64,000 nucleotides of DNA. Source: Owenia fusiformis (lineage: Eukaryota; Annelida; Polychaeta; Sabellida; Oweniidae). The DNA lies in assembly GCA_903813345.2 (NCBI GenBank), contig CAIIXF020000009.1, forward strand, positions 2,542,001-2,606,000, in the 5' to 3' direction. Within the stretch, counting starts at the first letter, position 1; the number at the start of each line of letters is the position of its first letter. Below are positions 12,110-24,451 of this stretch, one piece after another. The position numbers were made by a program, and so were the translations under genes. The notes beneath the pieces were generated by a model that made no database searches, was not told the DNA's origin, and saw only the letters and a list, made by a program, of their open reading frames with translations.

Positions 12110-13185
12110 CCTACTAGGGGCGTATTACGATATTGTGTAGTCAGGCGTAAATTGCAGTCGTGAGTACCCCAATCTAGTCAGTTTGTAGCTTGTTATTTCT
12201 GTTCGTAGACAGACCCAACTCGACCGAATAACGTCCTTCCCGTTTATAAAGGTTCACAGTATTTTAGAACGAGTTCAACCGTATGGAAATTTGGTGGATA
12301 ATTCAGTAGCATATTAGGACGTATTGAGAGCGAGGTTCAACTAATTGTCAACTGGTCTAAACTGATTAAGGACGTAATTGAACTGCTTGGATACGTTGTG
12401 TAGACGAGACGAACGCACAATTTAGCCCGATCTAAACTTGATGTACTGCAGACACAAAAAAGACGAGATGAACGTATTAAAAACTGCTTATGAACGAACT
12501 AAAAAATAGCTATTACGCCAGAACCAGTTGACACTGCATTCTTCAAAATGTTGCCACATCGGTTATAAACTGTGTGCGAACTGAATGAACTTAGCTACAA
12601 CATTCTACGATCTGTTTACGAACTTCATGGACTTTCTCGGACGGGGAATGTGATTTACCCTACTATCACACCAAACTAGTTCTCACTACGTTCTCGAAAA
12701 CGGGCTTCAACTGTGTACGAACGGACTGGACCTACTAGAACCGTTTGGGATCTATTTACAAACTTCATCGAACGTACTCGAACGGGTAGGTCCTCTAGAA
12801 CTGAGACAATGCTCAAAATGTTCTCGTGGTCGTCACGTTCTGCAATTAGAACGAGTGACAACGTACTTACGACGAGCTGGACGTACTACGAACGGAACCA
12901 TCGTACTTCAATCTTACTAAGGACGTTTTTACAACGAGTTGAACTGTCTGGGGACGTGTTGAAAACGAGTTAGAACTAATTGCAAACGGGTTTAAACTGA
13001 TTAAGAACGTATTTAACACTGCTTATGAACGAGTTAGCAAAAATATAGCTTTCACACCAAACAAGTTGCCACTGCGTTCTTCAAAACTGGTTTTAAACTG
13101 TGTGTGGACGGAATGGACGTAGCTGCAACTTTCTAAGGTCTATTTACGAACTTTATGAACGTTCTCAGACGTGAATACGATTTTA
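12110..13185. repeat. AAC-phased foldback-family DNA
   Basis: Non-coding sequence belonging to the family at 1700-2165 and 17645-18842. It is punctuated by TATCACACCAA-type junctions at about 12663 and 13052. AAC trinucleotides fall at about helical spacing: at 12964-13028 they start at 12964, 12974, 12985, 12995, 13006, 13015 and 13028. At 12568-12621 they start at 12568, 12579, 12588, 12599 and 12621. Short open frames here only reflect the repeat. Confidence 0.7.
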
Positions 13186-14030
13186 GAATTTTGAATCGAT
13201 TCAAAATTCGATGGCGACCATGCCGTTCTGTTATCAGGTCATGTTGACCTTCTAAACTAAGGGACGCGTTCTACGACGTTGCACACCGACGTGGTGCGAC
13301 CTGAACGAACTGCAAACGAGATGGACGTATTGAAGACTATTTAAGAACGAAGAAGCTAATTATTTCAGACACATTTCCCGACCACAGCCAGATTGAGCCC
13401 GTTTTACGACGTTTTCGTTGGACTGGCAAGAACGGGTAAGAACTAGTTTGGTGTGATAGGGGGGTTAGAATTTAGAATCGATTCAAAATTCGATGGCGAC
13501 CATACCGTTCTATAATCAGGTCATGATGACCTTCTTGACTAAGGGACGCGTTATACAACGTTGCACACCGACGTGGTGTGACTTGAATGAACTGCGAATG
13601 AGACGGTCGTATTGGAGACTGTTCATGAACGAAGTAGCTAATTATTTCAGACATATTTCCCGACCACAGCCAGATTGAGCCCGTTTTACGACGTTTTCGT
13701 TGGTCTGGCAAGAACGGGTAAGAACTAGTTTGGTGTGATAGGGGGGTTAGAATTTTGAATCGATTCAAAATTCGACGGCGACCATACCGTTCTGTAATCA
13801 GGTCATGATGACCTTCTTGACTAAGGGACGCGTTATACAACGTTGCACACCGACGTGGTGTGACTTGAATGAACTGCGAATGAGACGGTCGTATTGGAGA
13901 CTGTTCATGAACGAAGTAGCTAATTATTTTAGACATATTTCCCGACCACAACCAGATTGAGCCCGTTTTACGACGTTTTCGTGGGACTGACAAGAACGGG
14001 TAAGAACTAGTTTGGTGTGATAGGGGGGTT
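13186..14030. repeat. Three tandem 282-bp foldback modules
   Basis: GTGTGA of the module end GGTGTGATAG lies at 13451, 13733 and 14015, an exact spacing of 282 bp. Each module runs from AATCGATTCAAAATTCGA through ATGGCGACCAT, GGTCATGATGACCTTC, GTTGCACACCGACGTGGTG and CCCGACCACA to GGTAAGAACTAGTTTGGTGT. The second and third units are nearly identical. The first (13186-13460) is more diverged and lacks an upstream junction. The 173-codon minus-strand frame across two units is a repeat artefact. Inverted copies of the module lie at 17645-17935 and 18075-18345. Confidence 0.85.
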
Positions 14031-14039
14031 ACATGCAGT

Positions 14040-14890
14040 GCAATGAAGCCGAATCAATTACACCCACTCATTTCTCAACACACTTACCTCTTAGTGGATA
14101 CAAAGGAAATCATGAACCATTTACCTATCATAATAGAAGATGTTTGGTCTAAAGGGATATTCCTTACCAGGCGATTTCTCTCCATATATGGTATACTTTT
14201 CACATTCAGCAAAACACGCGAACATGTTTTAATATGGTCAGTATTGATCATTTAAATTGAGTGTTAGTTTTCAGTAAAATGCCATGTATTTATATTAAAG
14301 TTCATACAGGAAGTGATTAAATCGACTCTCAATTAAGGAAAGTAGCATCTAAGCATTTCTATACAAGTACCTTACCTTACCTCCCGTGCAAAAATATTTT
14401 CAGGGCTTGTCAACTTGGAAAAAAGAAGAGATTTAGAAGGATTAAATAAAAATAGAAATAATATTCAGCTAGATTTGTAACTCTGAATAGCTAATAACCC
14501 AGTGCTATATGCAAAGTTGAGAGTGGATGACATATATTCCTATGTGAAATCTTAAAATATGACAACCTACTAGAATTGGGCAGGACGTTCTTGACTGCTC
14601 AATATTGACCATGTCAAAATGTTTTTCCTCGTTTTGTTAAACAAGAACAGTATAGTATATGCTATGGTTATAGCAACCATATAAGGGCGAGATGGTTGAC
14701 AATGAATATCATTTCAATTTAGAGAAACCATATGGGGGTCATATGGTGTTTAAGGAGAATTAATAGGTTCTGATCAAGGCCAATGGCTATCATTTATTCT
14801 AAAATCCAATAATCATAATTCTCATCCGAAATAGTATACCAGCTTTCAATTATGTGTATGCTTTTTGAATTTCGCCAATATTTAGAATAG
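14040..14890. other. Non-coding, downstream of paralogue 2
   Basis: Lies 3' of the last recognised exon of the minus-strand gene at 14941-20566. That exon ends in phase 1, so at least one more exon should lie at lower coordinates. I could not find one with a supported acceptor and donor before the foldback block at 14030. Confidence 0.4.
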
Positions 14891-14940
14891 GTCCTAGTTA
14901 CACATACGTACTGTAAAATAATATACCATATATAGCATAC

Positions 14941-17900
14941 CTTTATAATCAACATAACCGGTTACCCACATAATGGTACTACCATCCGCTGGCAAATTAC
15001 GAGGCGAAGGCGATGTCAGTTTATCGTCAGTGATTTTCAGAACAGCTTTTGCAAAATCCTCGTATGGCTTCAGCGCTGACACTTTTACGTCATACTCTGC
15101 AGGAAGTAATCCAACTATTGCATCGACATACGCAGGATTTGAGCTTTTGACGACTGCAATCAATAATGCATACTTGTAAATATATATATATATAATGCAT
15201 ATTTATCGTTTTTAGAAAAATCTTTTCCCAAATGTTTTTGAAATAAATGGCACTAATATTATAATTCCATCTTGGGATATGATTGTTGTGTAGTTGGCGA
15301 GAGCTAAACAGGTGTACACATTTATTCATCATATTTTTGAATAATATTGAGTATTCGTTAACTATTAAATATTTTGATTATTTACCTGTCATTGCCTTTT
15401 TTTCTCCAGTAACCTCAAAAAATAAAACATCTAAATTATAAAAGATACAAAATTAAAATGTATACATTTGATATTCATAAATTATAATAATCAAGAATAT
15501 TGTCAGGACAATCCGTCCACATATCAGATATTAAACCAATAGTTGTTCATTATAAGAACAACCATATATTATATTTATAGATCATAAGCTATTTTTAATT
15601 TCAGCTATAAAATTAGCCCTCTCTCCCCTCCTCTATCTCTAGATACGCAGAGTTTCTAGACCGGCTAAGCACATCTAAAAATTACTAGAAATTCCACAAT
15701 TTATACAGTGATATGGATTTCATGTTTCTATTGAATCCCTTATTTTGAAGTCTAGCTAAATAATCGAGTTTGATTTTAAACGTTTTCGGGGATCCGGGCA
15801 GAACTCAGGATATAGTACTTGAGTACATTTGCATTCAAATAATTCAAAATTCAAAATTGCAAATATCATGGAAGTTGATTGCAATTATGTTCGATGATCG
15901 TCAACATGAAAGAACAATATGTCTGAATAATTAGCTATTAAACATCTTTATCAAAACTTTCCTACACTTTTAAATGTTGATCTTGTCAAAGAGTACTCTC
16001 CATCTGAGATTCAGATGTAGATCTAAAATCAAATTGATTTCAAAGGTATTTATAGATGGTTTACATGAGGGGTTCTGTCCATGTGGGTGGTGTATTCCTT
16101 TCATAACAAAGAGTTGTTTTGCTTCCGGGGTCCTAAATTATTCAATTTTAAATAGTAACTAATAAGATTAAACAGATCAAAAAGACTCGGGGCACTGCCG
16201 TCGCCCCATCATGATCAATACAGGTGACAATAAGCGACACATGTTTCAGCGTCATGATAGTAAACCATGACATCTCAAATCTTCCCAGCCCTTGATTTTT
16301 GAGATCTTTCATCCCAGCTCATATTTCATCTAATTGGGGTCATAAAACTTGTGTAACTGTGCCTGTTGCATCCTCGCTGGAAGGGTATTTTACAAGTATA
16401 AATGAAGTCCTTTGAAGAAGGATGTGCCTGTTGTTAAATACATGTACAATGCCTTACTACATTATGTAATGTATTGACATTAAGGTAGATGATTACATGA
16501 TAACAATCACACTTATTGACATTCATAACTCTTCCCATCTGATATGCTCAGATCACAGAATATGCCTCATTATATCAGAGCATGTTTCAGGCGTTCCAGA
16601 CCCATAGCCAGGATTTGCCAAGGGGTGGGTTACTTTTTTAAGAAATTCCAGGGGGAGTTTACTTTTGGCAATGTTAGTTCAAAAATGAGCAAAATAATTT
16701 AAAAGGTGCTCAGTATGGGGTAAAAAATGCAATTTTGGTCACGGAGGGGGGGGGGGGGGGGGGGTTCGCTAGAACCAATCTATCCCCCCTGTATTCGGGC
16801 CTGCATGTGCTATCTACATATTTGACAATTTGATTGACACGGTTCAAAGTGGACTTTGTTAATTATTCAAACTGTTTTAATATCTAGGAATATGCGTCCA
16901 AGTTAAAATCACTCGAAATCAGGGTAGATAAACCTAAGAAAAACACATTTCTTGTTTTCATTTGATCTTTAACATGATCCTGTAAAAATGTCAGATTTAG
17001 CAAAATACATAGGCGATCTCCATCTGTACACATCTACTCATTTCGACTAAGCTATTGCCTATACTTACACGCACACTTTTAAATTAATTTTATTTTGATA
17101 ATGATTTAAAAAACACAAATTATTATTAACACGAAATTAAAATGATTGTTATATTCCAAAATGAATCCTAGTAAAGTATAATTAAGCGCGACTATAGGGC
17201 ATAACAACATGTGGCCGGTCTAATTATACTGTTTGTTTTGATAAGGCTGTGCAAAGAGATATAAAAACTCTTGACACGCTCTTTACACGCGAGGTCTTTG
17301 CACCTCTTGACACGTCTTGGAATCTCTAGATACGCGGAGTTCCTAGACTATCTTTGCACGTCTAGAAATTGCTTGAAATTTCACATTTGACGCAGTGAGG
17401 GATCAACGTCGGATAAATGAATAAATAATCATAAGTAAATTTTGGTTATGATCGATGCTAACAAAGTTTCATCATTATTTACCCGTTGAAAAGAAAAATA
17501 ATGAAATTAATACACATTCCCTTCCCTTCAATAACTTTGGCAACCACAAGCCCAATTGGGATCACTTGTCTTACAAAAGGCTTTTTATCTTTGTCGATTT
17601 TAGGTTTTCAAATCATCTCGGTCAATTCAAACCCGAAACCTAACCCCCCTATCACACCAAACTATTTTTAACCGGTCTTGTCAGTCCTAGGAAAACGTCG
17701 TAAAACGGGCTCAATCTGACTGTGGTCGGGAAATATGTCTAAAATACTAGCTACTTCGTTCATAAACAGTCTTCAATACGTCCATTTCATTCGCAGTTCG
17801 TTCAGGTCGCACCACGTTGGTGTGCAGCGTCGTATAACGCGTCCCTTCGTCTAGAAGGTCATCATGACCTGATTACAGAACGGTATGGTCGCCATCGAAT

Positions 17901-20566
17901 TTTTAATCGATTCAAAATTCTAAATCAAATTCCCCATCCGGGAGAGTCCATGAAGTTCGGAAACAGACCGTATAACTGCGTTGTAGCTACGTTCATTCCG
18001 TTCGAACAGAGTTTAAAACCAGTTTTAAGAACGCAGTGTTAACTTGCTTGGTGTGATAGCTATATTTTTGCTAACCCCCTATCACACCAAACCAGTTCTT
18101 ACCCGTTCTTGCCAGTCCTACGAAAATGTCGTAAAACGGGCTCAATCTGGCTGCGGTCGGGATATATGTCTAAAATAATTAGCTATTTTGTTCATAAACA
18201 GTCTTCAATACGTCCATCTCATTCGCAGTTCGTTCAGATCGCACCACGTCGGTGTTCAACGTAGTATAAACCGTCCCTTAGTCTAGAAGGTCATCATGAC
18301 CTGATTTCAGAACGGCATGGTCGCCATCGGATTTTGAATCGATTAAAAATTCTAAATCACATTCCCCGTCCGGGAAAGTCCATGAAGTTCGTAAACAGAC
18401 CGTAGAACGTTGTAGCTACGTTCATTCAGTTTACACACAGTTTAAAATCGATTCGGCAACGTTTTGACGATCACCAGAAAATGCTCTTAATTCTGGAGGA
18501 CCTACTCGTTCTAGTAGTTTTATGAAGTTTGTAAACAGATCCCAAACGGTTCTTAGTGGGTTCTTAGTACGTCAAATCCGTTCGTGCACAGTTTAAGCCC
18601 GTTTTTGAGAACGTAGTGAGAACTAGTTTGGTGTGATAGTAGGGTAACACATTGATAAATACGTTCCTCATAAGTTTTAACCCGTTTGCAATTAGTTCTA
18701 CTTCGTTCTCAATACGTCCTCAGACAGTTCAACTCGTTGTAAAAACTTCCCTGGTAGGATTGAAGTACGACGGTTCCGTTCGTAGTGCATCGATATCGTC
18801 GTTAGTAGGTTGTCACTCGTTCTTTGGTGTGATAGTAGGGTAAGCAACCAAAAGGACTACAGTTGTGTTGTATCATATGAAAAAAATGCATAATTCGATC
18901 CATATATCAATGAAAATGCTGGACTGATGGTCAAACCAGATGCAATTCAAGATATACTAATGTGGGACGTGTAAAGTATTAATTTATTTATCTAAATTAT
19001 TACAAATAAAGGAAACGATGAAAAAAATAAACATTGACAGGTCTATCAAATGAAATATTCGGTTACCAAATGTATTGCAACAAATGTGTATTGAAAACCG
19101 TATACCCATTTCTTATTAACATTTCGACAAGCATCGAGTTTTTTAGAATGTTGAAATTGTTTATTTGGAGATTACAAATGAAATTGACATGTTCAGTTCT
19201 TGAAGAACTAATTTAAGTATCCGTTGCTTGCAAGTGAAATCGGTTTCAAGAGTTTTAGATTTAAAAAGTTATGACAACTTTTGTCATTTTTCCACGTTTT
19301 GTGAATATAAACAAAGGAGGTTGGGATCCCAAGGCTTTTTGGCTCACACAGTGAGCCTATGGAACCGACCGTCCGTACGTTGGTCCGTCGGTCCGTCTGT
19401 CCGTCAACATTAGCCGCACAAATTAAAACTGCTATTCGGATTGAGTCATATCCACATTCATTTCATGCATATCCATAATGCCTATTTGACCTATCATCGC
19501 CATTTCCCAAGTTCGCCCGGTTTCTGAGAAATTGCTGATTTTGACGTCAAAAATCAAATTTTCTGTAAATACGAGAACTTTGTTGAAGTAGAACTTTCAA
19601 ATAACTTGTAGTAGATGCTGCATATGCAACTTATGTCCTCTGATGATTTCCAAGCTCTTGGAATTACAGTTTTTGGTGTTTACTCAATAACAGTTGACAA
19701 AAAGTAGGACAGTTTTTGAGATATTTCACGTCAAAAAACATTAAAACTCAGTTATTTTTCAACTTGCTTCAATTTGACCAGGAGTTCAAATCTGACATTG
19801 GTTTTAGGATTTGACCCTTACTTGACCTTCAGTGACCTTCGAAAGGTAAAAAAAATTGATTATTCAAATTGATTTTTTGATGTAAATTTTGGTGAGCTTA
19901 ATCAAAAAAGAACTTCCTGAGCTCTGAATAAGTAAAATTTTCAAGGTCAAATGTCATCAAACTAGGTCATACAACTGTGCTATCTAAGTTTCTCAAAGTT
20001 CGAGACTACAAATCCAAATCAATATTTTTGTTTGAAAGTCAGGATATACATTCCTCTGATGGTTCCGAACTGTGTGAGCACAGGACCTTGGGTCCTTTAT
20101 TTATTATTCTATCGACAGAGATGTGTGTGGTGTCTATAGAAAGTAGAATCAATTCCATGGAGCGTGCTATACAGTATCGCCGTGCGAACTAGCTGTGAGA
20201 CATAATCTCAATTTCCGTAGGACAAGGTCACCATTTTCAATGAAATGGTATGATTTATTCCGTTTACTGCCAACGAAACCACTAATACGGAAAGATATAA
20301 ACGAGGCCGTGAAAACATTAAATTCTACACAGGAGTGTTACCGAATCTTTAGGTCGGTCGTTGCCATTCGAGTTTTTTCCATATATGTTATAAACTTTAA
20401 ATGTTCTTACCTTGAATATCGATGTAATATTTACACCGTTCTCCTCTTTTGCGACATCGGCTCTCCACAATGCAATGTCCTTCTTTATTTTGTCAAACAA
20501 TGTGTTTGTCTTGCCGCCATCATTCAGTGATGGACACATAGAAATCTCTAACATATATGTCTGCAT
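14941..20566 (-). CDS. Muconolactone-isomerase-like alpha/beta-barrel protein, paralogue 2 (3' partial)
   Basis: Three minus-strand exons: 20566-20411 (ATG start in AAAATGCAG context, 52 codons, phase 0), a 28-nt micro-exon 15413-15386, and 15153-14941 (ends phase 1). All have GT-AG borders. The product starts MQTYMLEISM and continues with DIALWRADVAK, VTGEKKAMTVV, GLLPAEYDVKVSALKPYEDF, then TIMWVTGYVDY. The order beta strand, long helix, VTGEKK strand, helix, then a xVxVxxLxPY strand resembles muconolactone isomerase and other dimeric alpha/beta barrels. The terminal MWVTGYVDY looks like the first strand of a second such domain. The exon phases match the paralogue at 32335-33804. Intron 1 (about 5 kb) contains foldback DNA. 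The fold is inferred; no catalytic role is claimed, and the remaining 3' exons were not found. Confidence 0.65.
16590..16800. repeat. Poly-G tract in degenerate repeat
   Basis: A run of about 18 G residues at 16747-16764 sits within GGGG-rich sequence (AAGGGGTGGG at 16620; CAGGGGGAGTTTAC at 16650). It is followed by TATCCCCCCTG. Likely a decayed dispersed repeat with a slippage-prone homopolymer. The run length in the assembly may be unreliable. Confidence 0.5.
17645..18842 (+). mobile_element. Foldback-family insertion in intron 1 of paralogue 2
   Basis: Begins CCCCTATCACACCAAAC and ends TTTGGTGTGATAGTAGGG, so its termini are inverted copies of one motif. Inside are two inverted copies of the 282-bp module (17645-17935; 18075-18345), each followed by a CATTCCCC..CCATGAAGTTCG module. 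Further modules bordered by ATCACACCAA or TTGGTGTGAT occur at about 18045, 18075, 18630 and 18830. It lies wholly between exons at 15413 and 20411, so transcription of that gene would pass through it. Confidence 0.75.
19300..20110. repeat. Dispersed repeat with GTCCGTC microsatellite
   Basis: Opens with GGCTCACACAGTGAGCCTAT, a small palindrome, then CGTTGGTCCGTCGGTCCGTC. It closes near GTGTGAGCACAGGACCTTGG. This layout looks like a dispersed repeat rather than unique DNA. I cannot assign a class, and the limits are approximate. It is within intron 1 of the minus-strand gene. Confidence 0.4.
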
Positions 20567-20684
20567 TTTAAAGTTTTCTTAGACAGCAGTCTAGTAGTCA
20601 GTTGTTTCGAAGTTCTTATAGGCAGCGTTATTTTTTACAAAGCAAAACTACAAGGCGTATCACATACCTGTCAAGTAAAAAAAA

Positions 20685-20765
20685 TTGAGATTGATTAGGA
20701 TAATCGGGAGAAATCGGGGGTTTACAGTAAAAATCGGGAGGAAATCGGGGAAAACATACTAGGTA
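20685..20765. repeat. AAATCGGGAG-type degenerate short repeat
   Basis: Repeated blocks such as AATCGGGAGAAATCGGGGG and AAAATCGGGAGGAAATCGGG. The same motif fills 29590-30240. It is not a clean microsatellite, and spacing varies from about 10 to 20 bp. Confidence 0.6.
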
Positions 20766-21511
20766 AATTGAGAAATACGTTTTTGAATTGCATTTTGGCC
20801 ATGTACTATTGTTTATTAATGTATCCATGAGACAAGTATAATATCATAATTAATTAATGTGAATACACACTCAAATTTTGACGTTATTATCCTGCAATTT
20901 AACAAAGCTTTAATCATGGTTTCCCGTATTATTCATTTGGACCTCACAGCACATTACTGACATTAGTTAAATATCAGAAATAAGTATGTAATCTACATCT
21001 AGTCGTCACACAACTAATTATCTTTGTGGCAACTCATGGACACGTGTTTATGTTATACAGGAAGTCAAAGATCTACCATCAATAAAAACGTATCTATGCG
21101 TTCAGGTACGTTGTATTGAATATATCAGTCTAAAAATGATCGATAAAATTAAATTCTCGTTTCAAATAGTTTAAAGAAGATTAAATATTAAGCAAACGGT
21201 ATGTGTGGTAAGCTATTTCGTTTTATCACAAAAAAACTTTTGCATATTTGTTTTCACCACGTTCCAAATGTCATTGTAATTTATCCTATATGTGTTTCAA
21301 TTAAAGAACATGGTCGGGAGATGATCCCCCTTGCGTTTACAAAGCAGCAGAAATACAGTAAAAACTAAGGTACCAAATTATAGGTCATTTAAAACTATCT
21401 AAGGAGAAAAACGAGAGAGGGGGAGAGTAAATGGAAGAATGACATTTAACACGATAGGGTGGCTAAGCTACATAAATGAATTTAGAGGGGGTGGGAAGGG
21501 TTGGTGAATAT

Positions 21512-22381
21512 ATGCTCCTCAAAAAAAGTTGAGGACCAGTCTTTTTCCTCATAGGTCTACATGTTAAACCCTGTTTGAACTCTTATTTTCAAAGCCTGGA
21601 ACGAATGAAAAACTGATAAATGTAAATGGATATGTACCTTGACTCTATTCTCTATATTTCAGAAAATTTTCAATTCAATATCTCCGTTTCAATATGTCAA
21701 AAATTGATGTCAAATTTGAGGAAAATTAAAAAATAGCATAGCCCATGTAATCCAATGGGAAATGGTTAGGGTGCCAAAAGTCATATGAGAAAATATCAAT
21801 CAATTCAATTGCTCTCAAAAGTGGAATGTAAATAGACAATTGCATTTTTTTAACTTGTCTATAACAAAAAATTGATTTATTTCTCAAGGTTTTACAAAGA
21901 ACGAGTTTCAAAAGTCAAAATCATTTCTCATGAAACCTCTCATTGATATAACAAAGGGGGTCAAAAATACGTTGATGCTCTATTTTCGGTAATTCTCACA
22001 AAGTAATCTTAACAAAAAGCATGCACAAAGTAAAACAATTCAATTGTCTACTCAGAAATTATTTTTATTTTTTATAAATGTTTTACCGAATACATCACCA
22101 AAAATCTGATTTGCCTCTAGCCCACCATTCCCCATTTGTTTAACATGGGATCTGCCATTTTTCTTTTTCATTTTGACATCAAATTTTGACCTATTGTAAT
22201 GAAGATCAAACATTGAATTTTGCAGACTTAATAGAGAATAGAATCAAGATACAGATTTATTTACTTTATCTGGTTTTATTTTGCTCCACGCTTAGAAAAT
22301 AGGCATCCAAACACATATGGGGCTAACATGTAAACCTATGAGGAAAACCACAGTGGTCCTTAACTTTTTTTGAGGAGTATA
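21512..22381. mobile_element. Tc1/mariner-like inverted-repeat element (870 bp)
   Basis: The left end is GCTCCTCAAAAAAAGTTGAG and the right end is CTTAACTTTTTTTGAGGAGT. The inverted match continues through GGACCA, CCTCATAGGT.TACATG and, with more divergence, into CTATTCTCT..TTCAG. TA dinucleotides flank both ends. The interior has no recognisable transposase (open frame at 21726-21911 only), so this is a non-autonomous, long-armed element. Family assignment rests on the end sequence and TA context only. Confidence 0.6.
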
Positions 22382-22399
22382 TAAAACACCTTGTGTAGG

Positions 22400-23200
22400 T
22401 TTTCTCCAAAAATAACACAGTTGTAGGTGCAAGCTATTCAATTAAGCTATACAATGTATAGTAGAACAATTGGATATATAAAATCTAGTAAACATTTAGA
22501 AATATGGAAATAAGCCAACATCCTCAATTTGCAGCTTCGCTGTACAGTCAAGCCACGAATCTCTTTCTCATTTGATCAATGTAAACATTGAAAAAATGAA
22601 ATTTTAGATTGATATATAAATGCATATACCATTAGCCATGGGGTTTAAGAAGCGTTTCTCAAAATATTTGTATTACTCTAGCTTTAAACAATTACTTGAT
22701 TGTGCATCAAAACGTAAATATACTCTTAAATTGCTGGTATCGATGATGGTGCATACATAGGCTTACATTGATTCATGTTTCAAAATAAATGTTGAGTTTA
22801 AAGATAAACTAATGTATTACGTTTGAATTATTTAATCACATGAACAAAAATAAATTGCAATAGTTGTTGTTTATCTTAACAAGATAATTTTATTAAGATA
22901 ATCATTGAAATACATTGTTTTGAGTTTCCCTAAAGATAATTAATTTCAAGATTTTGTTTTCTAAGCTAAATAATATGCCACGTCAATTCGTCGATCGACA
23001 AAATGAATGTGCAAATTAGACACACATGTCTTCTTACATCAAAATAAAACATTGTTACGAATAGGTCAATCACTCCTCTTTTTGATATAAGTGTTATTTA
23101 ACAGTGTCGCTGATGGTCGCTTTGGTTTTTAAACAATAACGTTTACATAATTTACACATTTAAAGTATTTTATTGCAATTAAAGCATATAAATATTTCTC
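22400..23200. other. AT-rich non-coding sequence
   Basis: No exon, repeat arm or RNA gene recognised. Notably AT-rich, with many TTAA and AATAA strings. Confidence 0.4.
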
Positions 23201-23240
23201 CAATAAGTATCCCCTTTACACGAGAACATTTCCCGGAATC

Positions 23241-24087
23241 TTAAATCCAGTCGGGGCATTTAGAGCACTTGATCAATTCGAACTGCGATTGTAAATACGA
23301 ATAATAGTTGACACCGCATGCCTTATAAATATTTACAGTGTCTGTTCTTTTTATCGGGCCTTTCCTTTTCTTCGCGGAAACAATTGTGTCTGAAGACTTT
23401 GAACTTGTAGATGTGGTTACTAAAGGCCGACGCTTCAATGTGGTTGAAAGAGTGGAAACGTCGGAGGGCGTCGATGCTTTACTTGACGTACTGGGTGTCG
23501 GGTGTGCTCGTCGTGTGGTCCGTTTTGGTTTTAAAGATGGTTGCTGGGTGACCACCTTAGCTACCTGCTGGGTCTTCCTAACGGTTATAAGGTTGTTCCT
23601 TTGCCAACCACAGGGTGAAGATAACGTATCTGTTCTGCATGCGTCGCAATAGCACGATAATTCTCGCGTTTCAACACTATTATCGGAAACCCCTCTCCTC
23701 ACAGCATTGATTCGAAAGGTACCTGGTACTGGTTTATATGTCCAGTCGCCTTATCTTCAATGTTTTAATAATGCGTTCTAGGATTTCTTGGATTTTCTTA
23801 TGTGTCCTGGCAGGCAGTTTCACGTTGAGACTTTGAGCGTTCCCTTCAGTCTGGCGTGTTTTGATTGTTTCTCTATACACTTGGCGTATGCGTGCCCTGT
23901 ATTCCCGGGATACCTTGTTCTTTTCTCTGATCCGTTGAAGAGCTTCAGCAGACAGGTAATTTCTCGGTGAATACGATGCTCGCTGTCGCAATCGTTCTTG
24001 GTCTAAGAAGCCTTTAGTATCTTTCTTTTTCTTTCTCTCCCTGTACTGTGGGGGACAACGGCACTTCTCGGCGTTGGTGAGTGCCAT
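23241..24087 (-). pseudogene. Remnant of a repeat-encoded basic/Cys-rich protein
   Basis: Two adjacent minus-strand frames look like the head and tail of one protein. 24087-23734 (117 codons) starts MALTNAEKCR, is strongly basic (PQYRERKKKKDTKG, RIREKNKVSREYRARIRQVY) and ends at a stop. Close downstream, a frame entering near 23750 (DWTYKPVPGTFRINAV) runs to 23241. It carries ETRELSCYCDACRTDT, a Ser/Thr/Lys-rich linker and a C-terminal FELIKCSKCPDWI. NAEK..YRER heads and CYC..C tails occur in multi-copy predicted proteins of aquatic invertebrates; I recall this family only loosely. The central region expected between them is absent, so I read this as an internally deleted copy. An unannotated intron is an alternative. 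Confidence 0.5.
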
Positions 24088-24451
24088 ATTCTTATATCAT
24101 CAGAAAGGTCTGATAAGTAAGACAGATATATTAATGAGAGTGTGGGAAGTTATGCACATTAATAAAATGTCACAAAATTGATTATTATTATATCCCAATG
24201 AAATATTATTTTTTTTACAATAATGGCAAGATATAAATTTCCTCTAGTGGTACACTGAACGAAACGTTTATAAATTAAGTAATATCGGGGAATGTGCATC
24301 TATATTTGTCAGTGATTTTATAAAACTATGAACTGCTCAATCATCCCAATTCTTGTGTCACATTACCATAGCATTTCAAGACAAACAGAATATGCATCAT
24401 AAGTAAATAACATGATCTGTTTAATAGATTCAATTTTACTTATCACTATAC

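Noticed and set aside
13472-13993. 173-codon minus-strand open frame
   Set aside because: It spans two 282-bp tandem non-coding foldback modules and repeats itself; no motif.
14100-14255. Minus-strand exon ending in CGCCTG/GTAAGG as exon 4 of paralogue 2
   Set aside because: The frame resembling YTIYGEKSP meets a TAA upstream with no AG acceptor between, so it could not be joined.
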